The position numbers were made by a program, and so were the translations under genes. The notes beneath the pieces were generated by a model, which saw only the letters and a list, made by a program, of their open reading frames with translations, had not been told where the DNA came from and ran no database searches. Of a DNA stretch of 64,000 nt, positions 32,803-43,979 are shown piece after piece; positions within the stretch are counted from its first letter, which is position 1; every line of letters starts with the position of its first letter. The DNA is from Coenobita brevimanus (taxonomy: Eukaryota; Arthropoda; Malacostraca; Decapoda; Coenobitidae). The stretch is taken from positions 1 to 64,000 of the forward strand of contig JAVRFU010000173.1 in assembly GCA_032717465.1 (NCBI GenBank), given 5' to 3'.

Positions 32803-33955
32803 TTTTGGGACTTTGGTGAAAGTTTTGCCATTGCACTTGACATCTCAAAGGCTATCGATCGAGTCTGGCATAAAACTTTAATTTCCAAACTGCCCTCTTA
32901 CGGTTTCTATCCTTCTATCTGTGCCTTCATCTCTAGCTTCCTTTCTGGTCGTTCTATAGCCGCTGTTGTAGAAGGCCATCGTTCTCCTCCTAGATCGATC
33001 AACAGTGGTGTTCCTCAGGGCTCCGTCCTATTACCAACTCTCTTCCTTTTATTCATCAATGACTTTCTAAGCAGTACATCTAACCCTATCCACTCGTACA
33101 CTGATGACTCCACCCTTCACCTTTCTATTTGGTTCCCTCAACTTCCATCTCAGCAGTTACTTGAACAAACAAGGGATGAGGCTATGGCACACCTAATGTC
33201 TGACTTGGCTCATATCGCTGACTGGAGTAAAAATAATCTGGTTGTTTTTAATGCATCAATGACTCAGTTTTTACACTTATCAACCCGACAAAATCTTACA
33301 CAGGTATACACACTAATGTTTAATAATATTCAGCTTAATCCTGCATCATCCTTGAACATGTTTGGGGTTTCACTTACTTGGGATGTATCTTGGAAAGATC
33401 ATATTACATCTCTTGTAAAATCTGCTTCGAAGAGATTGGGTGTGCTAAGCAGACTGTGTTCCTTCTTTACACCTGCACAATTGTTGACTCTATACAGAAG
33501 TTTTATCCGTCCCTGTGTGGAGTACAACTCTCATGTGTGGGAAGGCTCCCCACATACAGCTCTTCTCAATAGGGTGAAGTCTAAGACTTTTCGTCTCATT
33601 AACTCTCCTCCTCTTACTGACTCCCTTCAACCTCTGTCTCCTCATCGCACTGTTGCATCTTTATCTCTTTTCTATCGCTTCTTCAATGGTCTCTGCTCCT
33701 CTGAACTGTCTGCATGCATTCCTCCACCTTTACGACGGGCACGTAGCACCTGTCTTGTAGCAAACGCTCATCCCTTTTCTGTCCAACTCTGTAATGCAAG
33801 AATTAACCGTTACTCCCAGCCTTTCATTTATGCAACAGGTCAACTCTGGAACTGTCTCCCTCTGTTTGTATTTCCTGCTTCCTATGATCTCCAGTCTTTC
33901 AAACACAGTGTGTCCAGGCATCTCAAAATGATCAGATCTTGAATTTGGCTCTCTC
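32803..33955 (+). mobile_element. Line-C (CR1/Jockey-like) reverse transcriptase fragment
   Basis: The frame is open from about 32,810 to 33,942: 'ALDISKAIDRVWHKTLISKL' (motif A with catalytic D), 'SINSGVPQGSVLLPTLFLLF' (motif B), 'IHSYTDDSTLHLS' (motif C), 'DLAHIADWSKNNLVVF' and the thumb and C-terminus 'LYRSFIRPCVEYNSHVW'. In motif C the usual YADD is YTDD. The 5' half (EN and the RT fingers) is absent. After the stop (33,940) there is only a short 3' segment before the R1 repeat. The best-preserved Line-C copy here, but inactive. Confidence 0.88.
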
Positions 33956-33967
33956 TTGTATTTTGAT

Positions 33968-34212
33968 TTGCTCTTCTTTCCTTTACAGGTGGCTTTACAT
34001 TGAGTGACAAGCCAAATGGTTTCCTGTAAGCCAAGAAACCATTTACAACACTGGGTGGCAACCATATAACCAACCCATACGTTCTCCCTACGTGTCAACA
34101 AGTGGGTTGGTGGAGGGTTAGTGCCCCTCCCCATAATACCAATAACTCAAAGTCAAATGGCCACCCCTTACAGGATTATGGTGTCTGGCAATAGATAGAT
34201 AGATAGATAGAT
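33968..34212 (+). mobile_element. R1 repeat copy with GATA tail
   Basis: Runs from 'ctttcctttacaggtggctt' through 'gagtgacaagccaaatggtt', 'gggtggcaaccatataacca' and 'tcaacaagtgggttggtgga' to 'tatggtgtctggcaatagat' and a (GATA)5 tail. The last ~45 bp ('gtggccatcccttatgggat' to 'tctggcaatagatag' in Line-A) is the part shared with Line-A. Confidence 0.85.
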
Positions 34213-34425
34213 CATCATCATCATCACCTGGACCTCCTTTCCCACCTTATGGCAGGGTGAGGAGTAGCAACGTCCTGACAGCCCAAATTTGCCCAATCCA
34301 ATGGGCCACGCTTCCATTCACTCATTATTCAAGCTCCCTGAATCTTGGCTCTATTGGATACGCCAAAAACATTAACCACGCTCTGTAGCTTCACATAAAT
34401 GTATCCAACAGAGTCAATCTGGACA
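34213..34425 (-). mobile_element. Line-D 3'-end fragment
   Basis: Starts with (atc)4 directly against the GATA tail of R1, then 'tggacctcctttcccacctt', 'agcaacgtcctgacagccca' and 'cttggctctattggatacgc'. The same ~200 bp lies at the 3' end of the Line-D copy at 40,495-40,690. Confidence 0.8.
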
Positions 34426-35079
34426 TTATTGATGTTTTTATATACCTCTTGGTTGCTGTAGATCAACCCCAGTCTGTCTGGCCAAAGACCCATCAACCAC
34501 AGGCACGCAATTATTTCCAAAGGGCTGTCCTGTGCAGTTATGGTGTCTATACACATCAATCCACTCCCTTCAAAGGCACTGCACACACACCTCCATCATG
34601 GCACAATCTGAAATGAATAACTACGGCAGAAACACACAGAAACAGTACCAGTACATCATAAAACATATTACCGCACGGGCCTGGCAATTCCAACTATATT
34701 ATAAAAACTCTCAATTTTGGTACATATGCAACACAGATAGTTAAATGTTGAATGCTGACTGCAAGAAGTGATTTGAAGTAAGGAAAAGCAAAGAATTAAC
34801 ACCAACACATAATATGGCATTGTAGGAGTAGAGGGAAAATAAAGGCCAGAAGAAACACAGAAATATCAAGAAGAGAGGCAGGACAGAAAAGCAGAAGAGG
34901 ACAATAAGGAGAGAAAGACGAGACAAAAAGGCCCCTTTTAGTCGCCTCTTACGACAAGCAGGGATACTGGGGAAGTATTCTTTCCCCCCTCCCCAGGGGA
35001 TGTGGGGAAAAAATAAAAAACTTTCTGGGCATTTAAGGAAGACGGCACGTTGCCTGTGGCAAATTTATGAAGCAGGACA
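34426..35079. other. Noncoding stretch with one widely recurring motif
   Basis: 'ccccttttagtcgcctctta' then 'cgacaagcagggatactggg' at 34,932-34,972 is a motif I recall from many invertebrate genomes but cannot name. A GA-rich stretch precedes it. No gene. Confidence 0.4.
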
Positions 35080-35343
35080 TGCAACTGCCAAATTCTGTGA
35101 TGGTGTGGAGATTTCAAGATCAAGTGTGTCATCGATAACAAGAGTTTGGTGGACGTCCTTTACTCCTGCAGGAACGTTGAAGACAGGAGATTGCACAATG
35201 ATATTGCTGCATTACAAGACATGTTGGAGCGAGGGGGGACTGATGAAGTGTCTTGGATGGACACATCACAACAACTGGCTGACTGTCTCACCAAGAAAGG
35301 TACCTTGACCGAGCAGCTATGTGCAGCAGTCAGCTGGGACTAG
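35080..35343 (+). mobile_element. Ty1/Copia Pol C-terminus (RNase H tail)
   Basis: In the frame ending at the TAG of 35,341-35,343: 'DNKSLVDVLYSCRNVEDRRL', 'HNDIAALQDMLERGG', 'VSWMDTSQQLADCLTKKG' then about 15 residues and stop. This is the end of the RNase H domain of Copia Pol ('D.KSL.DAL', 'RL..DIA', 'QLAD.LTK.G'), and the DCLTKKG form resembles GalEa-type Copia of marine invertebrates. Upstream Pol, integrase and gag are missing. About 140 bp downstream (35,481-35,498) is a purine tract followed by TGTTAG, which could be the polypurine primer and the start of the 3' LTR. Confidence 0.7.
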
Positions 35344-36149
35344 AAGGATTATAGTACTTCAAGGGACACCAAATATTTGTATGTGACTACAGACTGGGTC
35401 TTAATGGCACTTAAACAAAAGTCTATGTATTGGACGCCAATAATCCAATCAGCTTCGTCCTTGGAATCGTTCGTCAAATTAAGAAGAGAGAAAGAGAGTG
35501 TTAGTGCACATTGCTGTTAGTGTGTGCGCGCATACACACTTGTTACACTGCAAGTGGTGACGTCGTCAGAAAAGTCTTGCAGTATGCAGGAGGTGCCTAC
35601 TCAGTAGGAAGTGTCAGGCCGGTGAAAGCGGCTGTTTCACATTCCAACGCCTGGTATTGCGAATTTCGGATATAATGAACAGACAAATCGCGACCGAGCT
35701 TTCCCTGGATTTTGCAAACAAAGGTCGCTAAATGAGGGGGAAGTTCGCAAATCAGCCCACAGTGACAACAGCATCCCTTCCTGGGACAGTAAGTGTACTG
35801 CAACAGTACTACATTATACTGTATTCTTCTTATAGATATTGTATTTATATGTACAACTTCATACAGTATTGTATTTACAAGTACAACTTCGTAAACCATT
35901 GAATTCTCCATGTAAAACTTCACTGAATTACTTTAGGTAGCACGTTGGACAGAACGACTCCACTTACATAGGGAACTGGTTTGGTAATCCCTCGGAAATA
36001 CTGAACCTCGTATGTAGCGAACTTTCAGATATAGCGACCCACCCCTCCCCCAATTAATTTGTTATATCAAGGGTTTACTCTAATGAAAAATGACATTAAT
36101 ACCCACCTTGTTTCCTCAATGACTTAAGGTAAATTACTACCCTTTATGG
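35344..36149. other. Noncoding stretch, possible LTR and DNA-element relic
   Basis: If the LTR starts at 35,499 its end is not obvious. The end near 36,045-36,085 ('gttatatcaagggtttactc') and words such as 'tatagcgacc' resemble Tigger/pogo-type termini but no matching left end is convincing. No gene. Confidence 0.4.
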
Positions 36150-38165
36150 CAGTCCAGTCATGGATGGCGGCTCACTTGGTGAACAGATGGACAAACCCAG
36201 AGTTGAGAGTCATCAGCAGTTGCAACCCTTCACACCTGAAAATCATCCACACCACATTACTCACTAACTCAAGGATGCTGTACTATAGTAGCCGCAGCGA
36301 GAAATGAACGCTGTGGTGGGGCAGGCGGGATGACCTGGGATTCCCCCATTGTTGCCACATCCACATGTCACCGACCATAGAGGTAGGATGTCACCGACCA
36401 TCGGCCACCGCTGCAGCCCCGCTCCATGATCCTTACCCTGTGTCTCTGGCTTTCTCTTTCTCTCTCGGTTTCTATATAAACTGGTGTATTTCCGAAACTA
36501 ATTATGAAATTATTATGACTTTTGTTCCACACCACCACTGAGGTAAAAATCAAGTTGAGTTTTCTGTATAAAGGTTTCCCCCCCCCTCCTAAATGTGGCA
36601 TATGAGCGGGGGAGTGCGGCCTTGCCGATACCTCCGCCTGACCTATAATTATACACTCGCCAGAACTGACCTGCCCTCAGACAAGGGGGGGGAAACCTTT
36701 ATACAGAAAACTCTCCTTGATTTTTACCTCAGTGGTGGTGTGGAACAAAAGTCATAATAATTTCATAATTAGTTTCGGAAATACACCAGTTTATATAGAA
36801 ACCGAGAGAGAAAGAGAAAGCCAGAGACACAGGGTAAGGATCATGGAGTGGGGCTGCAGCGGTGGCCGATGGTCGGTGACATCCTACCTCTATGGTCGGT
36901 GACATGTAGATATGGCACCAATGGGGGAATCCCAGGTCATCCCGCCTGCCCCACCACAGCGTTCATTTCTCGCTGCGGCTACTATAGTCTATCAACTATC
37001 TATTGCCAGACACCATAATCCAGTAACAGGTGGCCATTTGACTTTGGGTTAGTTATTTTACACAGAGGGACACTAACCCTCCACCAACCCACTTGATGGC
37101 ACATAGAGAACATGTGTTGGTTGGTTATAATACAGTATATATAGTTACCACCCAATGTGTGAAAAGGGAATAGCAAGAGACCATGTACTTTGCAGATCAA
37201 ATGTAACAGAAACTATAGCTTAGATATGGAAGCATGGTTAATATTGTACACTTAATTTTTATTATAACTCTGACAGCAAGGAGTTGGGGTCAGAGTCAGA
37301 GTCAATAAAATTCCCACAATTCCGACTCTAAGCTTTTTGGTTCTGAAATGGTATCAATCATATCTTTTCAATACTTCCTCTAAAATGAACAACTTGCAAG
37401 AGAATATAAGGTCATTTGTATATGGTGTAATGCCTTCTAAATGGAGCTGAGAATTTTTAAAAGATTGACAGTAGAATAAATGGATGTAAAGCCCATTTTA
37501 CTCGTTACTCTTCTGTTAAACCTTCCCATTTACCTGCCTCCTTTTATAGTTCTGGATATTTTACATCCTGTGCCAAAGAAAACTATATTTATCTAAGCAG
37601 ACGCCTTAATCCTGTAAGGGGTGGGCACTGACAAATCACCTACATGTCGCCCTGCCCCTGCCATTTCACTGCCCTCTGCCCCAAAGAAAACTACACATGG
37701 ATAATGATACCAATGACTGATAATTGCTACAGAACTGCAAAGCAAAACTAACCTTCATTCCACTGTGGCTTAACTTGATGTGTAGTACCAACTGCAGATA
37801 TGTGGTTTAGTCCAGTCATGGATGGCAGCTAACTTGGTGAAGAGGTAGAAATGGCCAGAGTTGAGTCACCAGCAATGGCAATCCTTCCACTCCTGAAAAT
37901 CAACCACACCACATTACTCACTAACTCAAGGATACTGTACTTGTCTATCTACCTATATATCTATTGCCAGACACCATAATCCCGTAATAGGTGGTCGTTT
38001 GGCTGCAAGTTAGTTATTTTATATGGAGGGAAACTAACCCACCACCAACCCACTTGCTGACACATAGGGAACATGTATGGGTTGGTTATATAGTTACCAC
38101 CCAATGTTGTAAATGGTTTCCTGGGATCTAGGAAACTTTTTGGCTTGTCAATCAATGTAAAGCCA
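36150..38165. repeat. Two diverged copies of a ~300-bp noncoding block
   Basis: 36,150-36,281 continuing at 36,989-37,165 matches 37,812-38,130: both have 'cagtccagtcatggatggc' (or close), 'agagttgag', 'cacaccacattactcactaa', 'ctcaagga.gctgta'-like sequence, then a Line-A 3' terminus and an R1 copy in reverse orientation ('ctattgccagacaccataat', 'caccaacccacttg'). The first copy is split by a 707-bp foldback element. 37,590-37,690 contains another Line-A 3' fragment. Confidence 0.8.
36282..36988. mobile_element. 707-bp foldback element with ~310-bp inverted arms
   Basis: The left end 'actatagtagccgcagcg' is the exact reverse complement of the right end 'cgctgcggctactatagt'. The arms (about 36,282-36,593 and 36,684-36,988) stay near-identical throughout, including a shared purine/pyrimidine tract and 'caccaccactgaggtaaaaa'. 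The central spacer of about 90 bp is unique. There is no transposase frame: the 61-77-codon frames are the same arm read twice. The mutual identity of the arms suggests a young insertion or gene conversion between them. Confidence 0.85.
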
Positions 38166-38289
38166 CCCGAAAAAGAAAACAAGATTAACAAAAAGTGACA
38201 GAAAAGATGGCAGAAATAGGAAGAGATGAGGACAGACACAGAAAAATGAGAGAAAATGTCGCAGTCAAGCTCACCTGGCAACACACGTT

Positions 38290-38545
38290 TATATACGGTA
38301 CTGTGATCCCTTGGTTATCATGCATAACTGGTACAAGGCTTGGTGTGTGATAAAGAACTTGCACAATAACAAAAGCACACTACCTATGGGATTTACCCTA
38401 CAGTACCGGGCATCCCAAGTGCAATCCCAAATTTTCCCTTTGACAATAACACAGACCAACTAAATACATACATTATGATATGCTGTGTATCAGAAACACA
38501 CACAGGCATGGTTAGATTAATAGAAAGTGAAGACACAATAAGGAA
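38290..38545. mobile_element. Non-autonomous DNA element, copy 1
   Basis: 'ggtactgtgatcccttggtt' then 'atcatgcataactggtacaa', 'aacaaaagcacac' and 'cagaaacacacacaggcatg' are matched in the same order at 44,160-44,430. The outer end of the second copy resembles Tigger/pogo termini, so I place both with Tc1/mariner-like elements. No coding frame. Confidence 0.6.
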
Positions 38546-38624
38546 CACACACCATAGAAAGACATGAGATGGGCTTGAGATAAGGGGTTCTCATACTAAG
38601 GGGTGGAGAATTTTCATTACTGGC

Positions 38625-39985
38625 AGTAGAATGGATTTGGAAGATGTGCAGACTGGCCTGGGAGGAAGGCAGAGTCCCAGAGGATTGGAAGTCAGGTATA
38701 ATCATTCCCCTGTACAAAGGAAAAGGGGAAAAAGTGTATGGTAGGAGACCTACTGACAGAGTTTGGGAAATAACAGAAGAATTAGTTGAAAAACAGGGAG
38801 GTTTTAGGAAGGGATGAGGTTGTGCAGATCAGATATTCATTCTTAGGTCTTTAGTGGAGAAGTTTGTAGAGAACAGACAGAAGTTGTATGTGGCTTCACG
38901 GATTTGGAGAAAGCATGTGACAGGGTGGATAGACAAGGAATGTGGAAAGTATTAGGAATACATGGAGTAAATGGGAAGTTGTTGAAAGCCATGAAGAGTA
39001 TGTATAAGGGTGCTAAGGCTGCAGTGTATGTGGATAGGGAACTGAGTGAATTGTTCTCTTTGAAGGTTGGATTGAAACAGGGACGTGTCATGTCTCCATG
39101 GCTGTTCAATCTGTATATGGATGGGGTTATAAAAGAGATACAAGGTAGGACAGCAGATGTTGGAGCAGCACTAATGACAGAGGGCAGTGTGTGGAAACTC
39201 CCTGTACTGTTGTTTGCAGGTGATATTGTGTTGTTAAGTGAAGATGAAGGGGAGTTGCAAGGCTTGTTGGATGAGTTTGGGGGAGCATGTAAGAAACGGA
39301 ATCTAAAGGTGAATGTAGGGAAGAGTAAAGTTATGGTCTTTGAGAGAAGTGAAGTCAGTGAATACAGAGTGAGACTGGATGAGGAGGAAATGGAAAATGT
39401 GCGAGCATTTAAGTACCTGAGTAGTGTGATGAGTAAAGATGGAAGTTTGGAGGGTGAAGTGCTTGAAAGGGTACAACATGGAAGAAAGGGTGCAGGTTCT
39501 TTGAGGGCAGTGATAAGAAACAGGGAAGTGAGCATGGAGGTGAAAAAGTTACTGCATGACAGTTCTGTGATAACAACTTTAACACATGGAAGTGAAGCTT
39601 GAACCTTGTTGGAAGGACACAAGTCAAGAGAAAGGGCAATGGAAATGAGTTATTTGAGAGAAGCATGTGGAGTCACATAGAGAGAGAGACTGACAAATGA
39701 GGATGTGAAGGAACGTTGTGGTGTAGATGGGATAGGAAGCGTTACGAGAAGCAATTTGAGGTGGTTTGGCGATGTAGAGAAGATGGAGAGTGACAGACTG
39801 ACGAGGAGTGTGTGTGTGAGTGAGGTGGAGGGAGGGCAAGGCCAAGGATGAGATGGTGGTAAGGAATAGAGAGGTAATGAGAGCGGGGTGTGTAAGCCGG
39901 GAGCATGGCACTGGACAGGGCAACATAGAGGTAATTTGTTTGTGGTCATCCCTTATGGGATTAAAGTGTCTGGCAATAGATAGAT
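38625..39985 (+). mobile_element. Line-A retrotransposon copy, RT to GATA tail
   Basis: DNA homology begins near 38,625 ('ggaagatgtgcagactggcc'). The main frame (38,904-39,602) gives 'EKACDRVDRQGMWKVLGIHG' (motif A), 'LKVGLKQGRVMSPWLFNLYM' (motif B), 'LPVLLFAGDIVLLSEDEGEL' (motif C) and 'GSLRAVIRNREVSMEVKKLL'. Motif C is FAGD rather than FADD, so a catalytic aspartate is lost. A nonsense codon follows HGSEA at 39,601. The tail then runs to 'agtgtctggcaatagatagatag' at about 39,985. EN is missing. Long minus-strand frames over the same interval are shadows. Confidence 0.88.
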
Positions 39986-40494
39986 AGACAGAGCAGCTGT
40001 AGCTGGTAAATTATTTTTTTCAATTTTACAATCCTTTATTATACAATATATTCTCACATTCATGCATTTTTGGAGTTTATATGATAGCATACAAATACTG
40101 TATGTTCTTCATTACTGTCTCATAGTTAAAGCAATTATTATATGCATTCTGTAACCAGGATTTGCAACACATTTCCTGTCACTATTGTACATGTCACTAA
40201 TTATATTTGATTTCTGTATTTTCAACAATGTTCTTATTATGTTTCCAGGTGTCAAAAACACAATAATTGTGTTATGATTTTATGGAACTTTATAATTAAC
40301 ATCTGTACCTCTGGCAAACTCTGAATATCATTTAAACTCCTGTTTGTCTAAAAAATAATAATAATAATAATCACAATAATATTTTCAGTATGAAATATTA
40401 AATTTTGGGCTTATTTACAGTTTCCAAGCATTTTCAGTGTTAGATATTGAAACTTCATTGACAGGTCAACTTGGGAAATATCAAGAAACAGGAC
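39986..40494. other. Noncoding AT-rich stretch
   Basis: Contains (aat)n at about 40,353-40,372. Nothing else recognised. Confidence 0.4.
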
Positions 40495-41425
40495 CTCCTT
40501 TCCCACCCTAGGGCAGAGTGAGGAGTAGCAACGTCCAGACAGCCCAAATTTGCCCAATCCAATGGGTTATACTTCCATACGTTCATCATTCAAGCCCCCA
40601 GAATCCTGGCTCTATCGGATACGCTAAAAACATTCACCATGTTCTGTAGCTTCACACAAACGTATCCAATAGAGTCAATCCAGACGATACCACGCTAAAA
40701 AGGGGTGCCAAATCCCTGATCATGCACTTCTCCTCACAACATTCATCCAGCCAGCTCAATCTCTTGTCAGTTCCCTAGCCTCACAGACTTCCAAACCTCT
40801 CTTCCTCACACACTCATCCACCATATCTCTCCACCTTCTCCTTGGCCTACCTCACCTCCTCCCTCCTTCAAATTCACTCAGCTATACCTTTTTCACCACT
40901 CTGTTGTTATCCATTCTCTCCACTCAGTACACTCTCTTCAATTCTGGTGTCCACCGACTTCCTCACTCCACATCTTTCACGAATCACATTATTTCGTATC
41001 CTATCCACCTTCGGTGCTCCACATACATTTCTCAGCAGTCTCATCTTAGTTGCTCTCACTCTTGACTTTTCATTTTCATGCCACACTGCAGTCTCATGTT
41101 AAAATTGGCACTAACACTCCTTCATGTAAGCCTCATGCAGCTGCAACTCTCAAGCCTCTGTTTCTTATCAAGGCCTTCATTGCACCAGCTACTTTTCCTT
41201 GTGTCACTCTACTTTCAACTTCTTTTGCACATTTCCCTCTCTTTTCTATCACTGTACCCAAGTAACTGAACTCTTTCACCAATTCCAGTCTCTCTCGATT
41301 CACCGCAACATCGCACTGGGAGTAACCTTCTCTCTCAATAACCATCACTTTTCTCTTTTCTACATTTACTCTCAAGATGCAATGCTCACAGACATCAGCT
41401 AAACTCTGCACTAGGCTAGCAAGTT
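40495..41425 (-). mobile_element. Line-D retrotransposon, C-terminal coding part and 3' UTR
   Basis: On the minus strand from 41,425: 'LASLVQSLADVCEHCILRVN', 'VEKRKVMVIE' (RT thumb), 'LELVKEFSYLGTVIEKRG', 'GAMKALIRNRGLRV', then, after a frame change near 41,130, the remainder of the tail across 40,740-41,100. The 3' UTR (40,495-40,700) repeats the fragment at 34,213-34,425. The active-site part of the RT is absent: the copy begins where another element (41,430-41,955) abuts it. The plus-strand frames here are shadows. Confidence 0.8.
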
Positions 41426-41429
41426 CTTG

Positions 41430-41955
41430 TCCGGTACAGGCATACCCCGGTTTAATGAAGTAAATGGTTAGGTAAAACCCCATCATTAGGCGGGGTATCA
41501 TAATATATTGGGGTACTTTTAACACGTACCTTGGGTTTCCATCCAAACCAAGCCCAAAACCCACCTAAATGAGCCAAAAAACAAGTTTAAACCCAATCTA
41601 AATGGCTTAACAGCTGTCAAGGAAGCTAACCGAAGCCTAACACCTGTAAATAGCTCACTAAAACCAACCAATAAAGTAAAAAAATTGTCAAATATAAGTC
41701 TGGAAAAAAATTAAGCTTAGTAAACTGTACCCCAAAATGACAATGTTCAACCCACCTATGGCTAAAACACATTAATCTAAGTCTAAAAACAGTTTATAAA
41801 TCAATCTAAACACAATTTTTGTCTAAATTATCATCAAAATCAGTAAAAATAACTCAAAATCCATCATTAAACCGGGGTTTGGCCATCATTAGGCAGGATA
41901 TGGTGCAATTTCTACCATCGTTAAGCCAGGGTATTGTATATTGAGGTACAGTATT
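41430..41955. mobile_element. Non-autonomous DNA element with one 81-bp internal unit
   Basis: Left part 'ggcataccccggtttaatga', internal 'ccatcattaggcggggtat', one copy of the unit 'caatgttcaacccacctatg...acagtttataaatcaa', then 'ccggggtttggccatcatta' and 'gttaagccagggtattgtat'. The terminal regions are inverted repeats of each other in part (cc.ggtttaatgatgg against ccatc.ttaa.cc.gg). The same element with the internal unit multiplied lies at 44,545-45,350. Confidence 0.65.
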
Positions 41956-42640
41956 ACTGTATTTGCAAGCAGTACTGCACCAGCAGTATGCACTAGGTTC
42001 GCCCCGAACACGTTCTTGCCGAACGCACTCGCTATTATGTGCGGTAAGTTCTAGGATACGTATAAGACAACGTAAGATTAAAGAACCAATACAAAAACTA
42101 TAAATTTATGCAAGACAGGCCTTTGAAAGGCCAAACCCTTGAACATCAGTGCAGTGCACATGGTTTGTTTTGATCACGTAATTTGCTGTACTGCTTTTCC
42201 TCAGTATAGTACATTACCGTTCTGGTAATTTTATGTGCAAGTTAAAGTACTATTAAATAACATTAAAGCAAGAAGTAGTCTTATAACCAGTTTACCTGAT
42301 AGGTGTCAGAATATGCCTTATTTATTTGTTCATTAAAGATTTGCTATACTGCTTTTTCCACAGTACTGTATTTGCAAGTTAAATATTTACTGTTCTGGTA
42401 TGTACTTGTAAGTTAAAGCACTTAAATAAAGTTAAAGCATTAAATAAAGCCTTGTAACCAGTAAACCTGATTTATATGATTACTCATGATCAGCGGGTTC
42501 TGAGACAATTCGCTATCAGACAATTCCTTGTCAGGACAATTCGCACCCTGGACGATTCCCAGTCATTCTATAAATATACTTATTATTAATAATCAATACT
42601 TTAATATCTATATTTCAGGGGGATCCATCATAGTCTATGT
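41956..42640. other. Noncoding stretch, nothing recognised
   Basis: A phrase like 'actgctttttccacagtactgtatttgcaagttaa' appears in two versions near 42,190 and 42,350, suggesting an old ~160-bp duplication. No gene. Confidence 0.45.
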
Positions 42641-42644
42641 TCAA

Positions 42645-43090
42645 TAGTGTAGGCTTTGGATATTATTTATTACAGTCACTACTCCTTTTACGATGGGGTT
42701 TTTTCTGAGTAGTTTGCATTCATTATTCTTCCTATCATCATTTACCTCCTCCTCCTTCCTCTTCACTAGTCTCTTTACGTGCTCCTTGCTCTCAATATAT
42801 TCAGTTCTTACTTCAACTGAACCCCTGTCCTGTAACCACTCTAGCCACTTCTTCCTCTTTTCCTCCACTGCTCTCTTAACCTCATCCCACCATGCCATAC
42901 CTTTCATCTTTGTTGTTACTCTTGCCACGCTACATATCGCTTTAGCTTTCCTAACTAGGCAATCCCTATGTGCATTCCACAGGCTGTCCAGATCCATTTC
43001 ATTCCAATTCACTGATAGTAACTCCTCCTCTACTTTGGACCTGTAATCATCTGCCATTTCTTTGATCCTCAGCTTCTCAAGAAAATATAA
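42645..43090 (-). mobile_element. EN-RT LINE fragment (linker between EN and RT)
   Basis: The minus-strand frame reads 'LRIKEMADDYRSKVEEELL', 'VNWNEMDLDSLWNAHRDCLV', 'KGMAWWDEVKRAVEEKRKKW' and 'ESKEHVKRLVKRKEEEVNDD'. This parallels the Lys/Glu-rich linker of Line-A and Line-B ('TAWWNDEVKRAVEQKKKAY'), so it is a related but separate LINE. EN and RT domains are missing. Confidence 0.75.
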
Positions 43091-43097
43091 AACAGGT

Positions 43098-43556
43098 TCA
43101 TTTTTTGGTGGAAAAAGGGACCCTTTCAGGAACCAACCAGAAATTGTGCACAGAAAAAAACACCAAAAAAATCTTATCATACAGTAAATAAATAAAGATC
43201 TGTTCATTGAGATGCCTGGACACTGCATTTAAAAGACTGAAGGTCATAGGCTGTAGGAAACACAGACAGAGGAAGAAAGTTCCAGAGTTGACCTGTTGGG
43301 TATATGAAGGATGGGAGTAATAGTTAATTCCTGCATAAAAGGGTTGGAGAGAAAGGAGATGAGAGTTTGTTACTAGACAGGTGCTGTGTACCTGCTGTAG
43401 TGCTAGAGGGATACAGGCAGACAGTTCAGGGGAGCAGTGACCACTGAAGCAGCAACAGAAAAGAGATAAAGATATGACAATGTGGCACAGAGACAGAGGC
43501 TGAAGGGAGTGAATGAGATGAAAAGTCTTTGACTCCACCTCATTATATCTCCTCCT
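43098..43556 (-). mobile_element. Line-C C-terminal fragment, minus copy
   Basis: Gives 'SKTFHLIHSLQPLSL', 'ELSACIPLALQQVHSTCLVT', 'NSHLLSLQ' and 'FSLLNAVSRHLN', the Line-C C-terminus with several changes. It meets a plus-strand copy of the same segment at about 43,557. Confidence 0.75.
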
Positions 43557-43965
43557 TTTACTGGCTCCCTTCAACCTCTGTCTCTACGTTGCACTATTGC
43601 ATCTTTATCTCTTTCTATCGCTACTTCAATGGTCACTGCTCCTCTGAACAGTCTGCTTACATCCCTCCACCACTACAGCAGGGGACAAGACTCATCTACT
43701 AGCAAATTCTCATCTCTCTTCTGCCCAACTCTTTACTGCAGAATTAACTGTTACTTCCAGTCCTTCATACTGCATATGCAACAGGTCAGCTCCAGAACTG
43801 TCTTCCTTTGTCTGTATTTCCTACTGCCTATGACATACAGTCTTTCAAGTGTAGTGTGCATCTTGAAATGACCAGATCTAAAATTTGGCTTTGATATCTT
43901 GTTTTTGTTTTTTCTTGGAGGGAACAATCTTGCAGGCTTTTGCCCTCTGGTTCCTTCCTGAACAG
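43557..43965 (+). mobile_element. Line-C C-terminal fragment, plus copy
   Basis: Begins 'ctggctcccttcaacctctg' and follows the Line-C C-terminus and 3' UTR ('tggagggaacaatcttgcag'). The frame is broken several times. With the neighbour at 43,098-43,556 it forms a head-to-head inverted pair with roughly 80-85% similarity by eye. Confidence 0.75.
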
Positions 43966-43979
43966 AATTTCATGAACTG

